From NCBI GenBank assembly GCA_015680685.1, contig MNCI01010074.1:2063-32069 (forward strand): a stretch of 30,007 bases of DNA, in the 5' to 3' direction. The stretch comes from Gnetum montanum (Eukaryota; Streptophyta; Gnetopsida; Gnetales; Gnetaceae). Shown here piece by piece: positions 28,793 to 30,007 of this stretch. Under the pieces are notes generated by a model that was not told the DNA's origin, searched no databases, and saw only the letters and a list, made by a program, of their open reading frames with translations. The position numbers were made by a program, and so were the translations under genes. How positions within the stretch are numbered: position 1 is the first letter of the stretch; the number at the start of each line of letters is the position of its first letter.

Positions 28793-30007
28793 ATGTCTTC
28801 TTCTAACAAAAGCAACTCACCGCCTAGGGATAATACAAAGAACAGTCAGTAGTTAAAAGCACATAGCCAAAATCAGCCAAGTCCTAAACAATACAAGATA
28901 GTCTATACTCATCCTGATGAGTATATTCCAAACTTTACCTTTATCCTCCATCAAGATGAATAGCTGCGATGGAGAGATCTGCAAGGTAACATCGTGTTAC
29001 CCCCAGATCGATCAATTCCTAACATCTCTTCTGTGCTTTGGACAGATTAGCATGATAGAATTATCTGCTGAATACATTACCAAAGACTTTGACATGAGGG
29101 ATTATCATCCCATAGCTACACAACGTATGAGGGACTTAAGGTAGGAGAGTCAACATACACTGATGAAGGGCAAAGCTCTACACGTTCTTAGAGAAATAGG
29201 AGATGATGAACCCATTATAATGGGTTCTCTAACAAATGATGTTCCCCCTCCTAACGATGGTGAGGAGGTTGGGTATCAGAACCTATGCTCAACGATACAT
29301 AACACTGGTCCTGATCCTCGTGAATGCCAACTATTCATAGGGGGAACAACAACTCATCCTAAGGACGAGCACTTAGATCATCATCACGATCAGGGTCGAA
29401 GCAGCTGAAGAGAAAGCAAGAAGCATCGCCATGGTGATGGTTCCCCTTCCTCTTCCCCTTCATCTCATCACTCACCCTCTCCTTCCACATCTGGACACAA
29501 CCATCATGGGCATAATGGAGAGGATAAAGGTAAGAAAAATGAGAGACCTCGACGAGAGAGTCGAGAGAGAGGACAAGGGCATGAATGAAGGGAAAGTAGG
29601 GAACAATGAAGACATCACAGGCGTCATGAGAGATATGATCATGATGAACCCCTACTTGCAACCCGAAGTATGCTCAACATAACGGAGGCACTAAGAATTC
29701 CAACAAGGCATTTAAAAGATAGTAGGATCAAACGCTTAAACATGAAAAATATCCCACATTTTGAAGGGGGATACAACGCTAATCAACAGCATCATTTATA
29801 GGCATTCCATGATGCTTGTGCCTTGCAGAATATAGAAAATGAGTGGCAAAAACTTAAGTTGTTTCCCAGGACACTCACCAAGGAAGCAAAGAGTTGGTAC
29901 TGGTCCTTAGAACCAGAAATCATCAGGAGGTGGAGTACGATGCTAGAATTATTTAATGATAAGTATCAAATGTACTCCAGAGTGTCTAAATTGCGTAAGT
30001 AGATCCA
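28793..30007 (+). pseudogene. Ty3/gypsy gag relic, runs off the window
   Basis: An ATG at 28793 (MSSSNKSNSPPRDNTKNSQ) starts the gag 123 bases after the primer site. TAG stops occur at 28850, 28961 and 29048 and TGA at 29069. Then frames shift. After a His/Ser/Arg-rich middle (about 29400-29620, RRESRERGQGHE), the retrotransposon gag core is clear: NIPHFEGGYNANQQHH, then ENEWQKLKLFPRTLTKEAKS, WYWSLEPE and FNDKYQMYSRVSKL (29740-30000). Gag builds the particle shell and binds RNA. The His-rich, charged N-terminal region and the primer site fit the Athila/Tat branch. The rest of the element is beyond the window. Confidence 0.8.
29208..29227. other. 20-bp perfect palindrome in the gypsy gag
   Basis: gaacccattataatgggttc is its own reverse complement. 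It lies in coding-like sequence (DEPIIMGS), so it may be chance or an RNA hairpin element. Confidence 0.9.

Noticed and set aside
29431-29682. Plus-strand 83-codon frame in the gypsy gag region
   Set aside because: The neighbouring frame continues smoothly into the gag core, so this one is an overlapping shadow.

Overview
The window looks like intergenic DNA from a large, repeat-filled land-plant genome. A gymnosperm is my best guess, but nothing in the sequence fixes the taxon. There are no bacterial-style genes, rRNAs, intact tRNAs or CRISPR arrays. Almost all recognisable coding sequence belongs to decayed reverse-transcribing elements, lying in both orientations and partly nested in one another.

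Layout. (1) 1-3.9 kb holds a relic of an integrated plant pararetrovirus (Caulimoviridae-type): protease, reverse transcriptase and RNase H remnants, then a second long decayed ORF of unknown function (about 2471-3374), then a promoter/leader-like segment and a tRNA-Met primer site at 3800. GC-rich LINE 3' tails sit just upstream (1-240) and inside its RNase H (about 1815-2338). (2) 4.68-5.2 kb is a LINE C-terminal fragment on the minus strand. (3) 5275-10095 is a complete minus-strand Copia element with two LTRs, a 5-bp target duplication (cccat) and a primer site. It lacks the zinc knuckle and protease core, and two integrase catalytic Asp codons now read Asn. (4) 10.65-12.25 kb is a minus-strand LINE endonuclease/RT fragment. 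(5) 12.25-13.9 kb is AT-rich and holds one possible terminal exon of a host gene. (6) 13.94-16.77 kb is a plus-strand Copia relic carrying a 4x162-bp in-frame tandem amplification. (7) 17.1-18.3 kb is a minus-strand RTE-type LINE with a short tandem 3' tail. (8) 19.8-21.2 kb is less AT-rich and may be low-copy host sequence. It is followed by a ~120-bp tandem repeat and a tRNA-derived SINE-like unit. (9) 22.25-24.0 kb is another minus-strand LINE. (10) 25.9-27.66 kb is the 3' part of a minus-strand Copia element whose LTR contains a 50-bp repeat array. It is cut at 27661 by (11) a plus-strand Ty3/gypsy element with a ~990-bp LTR, a GATATCGC-rich U3, a tRNA-Asp-type primer site and a decayed gag that runs off the window.

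Nothing here appears to be an expressed, intact gene set. The relationships are those of insertion history: LINEs into or next to the pararetrovirus, gypsy into Copia. Premature stops often sit where a single C-to-T change in a Gln or Arg codon would create them, which fits methylation-driven decay of silenced DNA. The most interesting items are the second pararetroviral ORF, the 162-bp module array, the palindromic U3 array of the gypsy LTR, and a 22-bp identity between two unrelated Copia relics.
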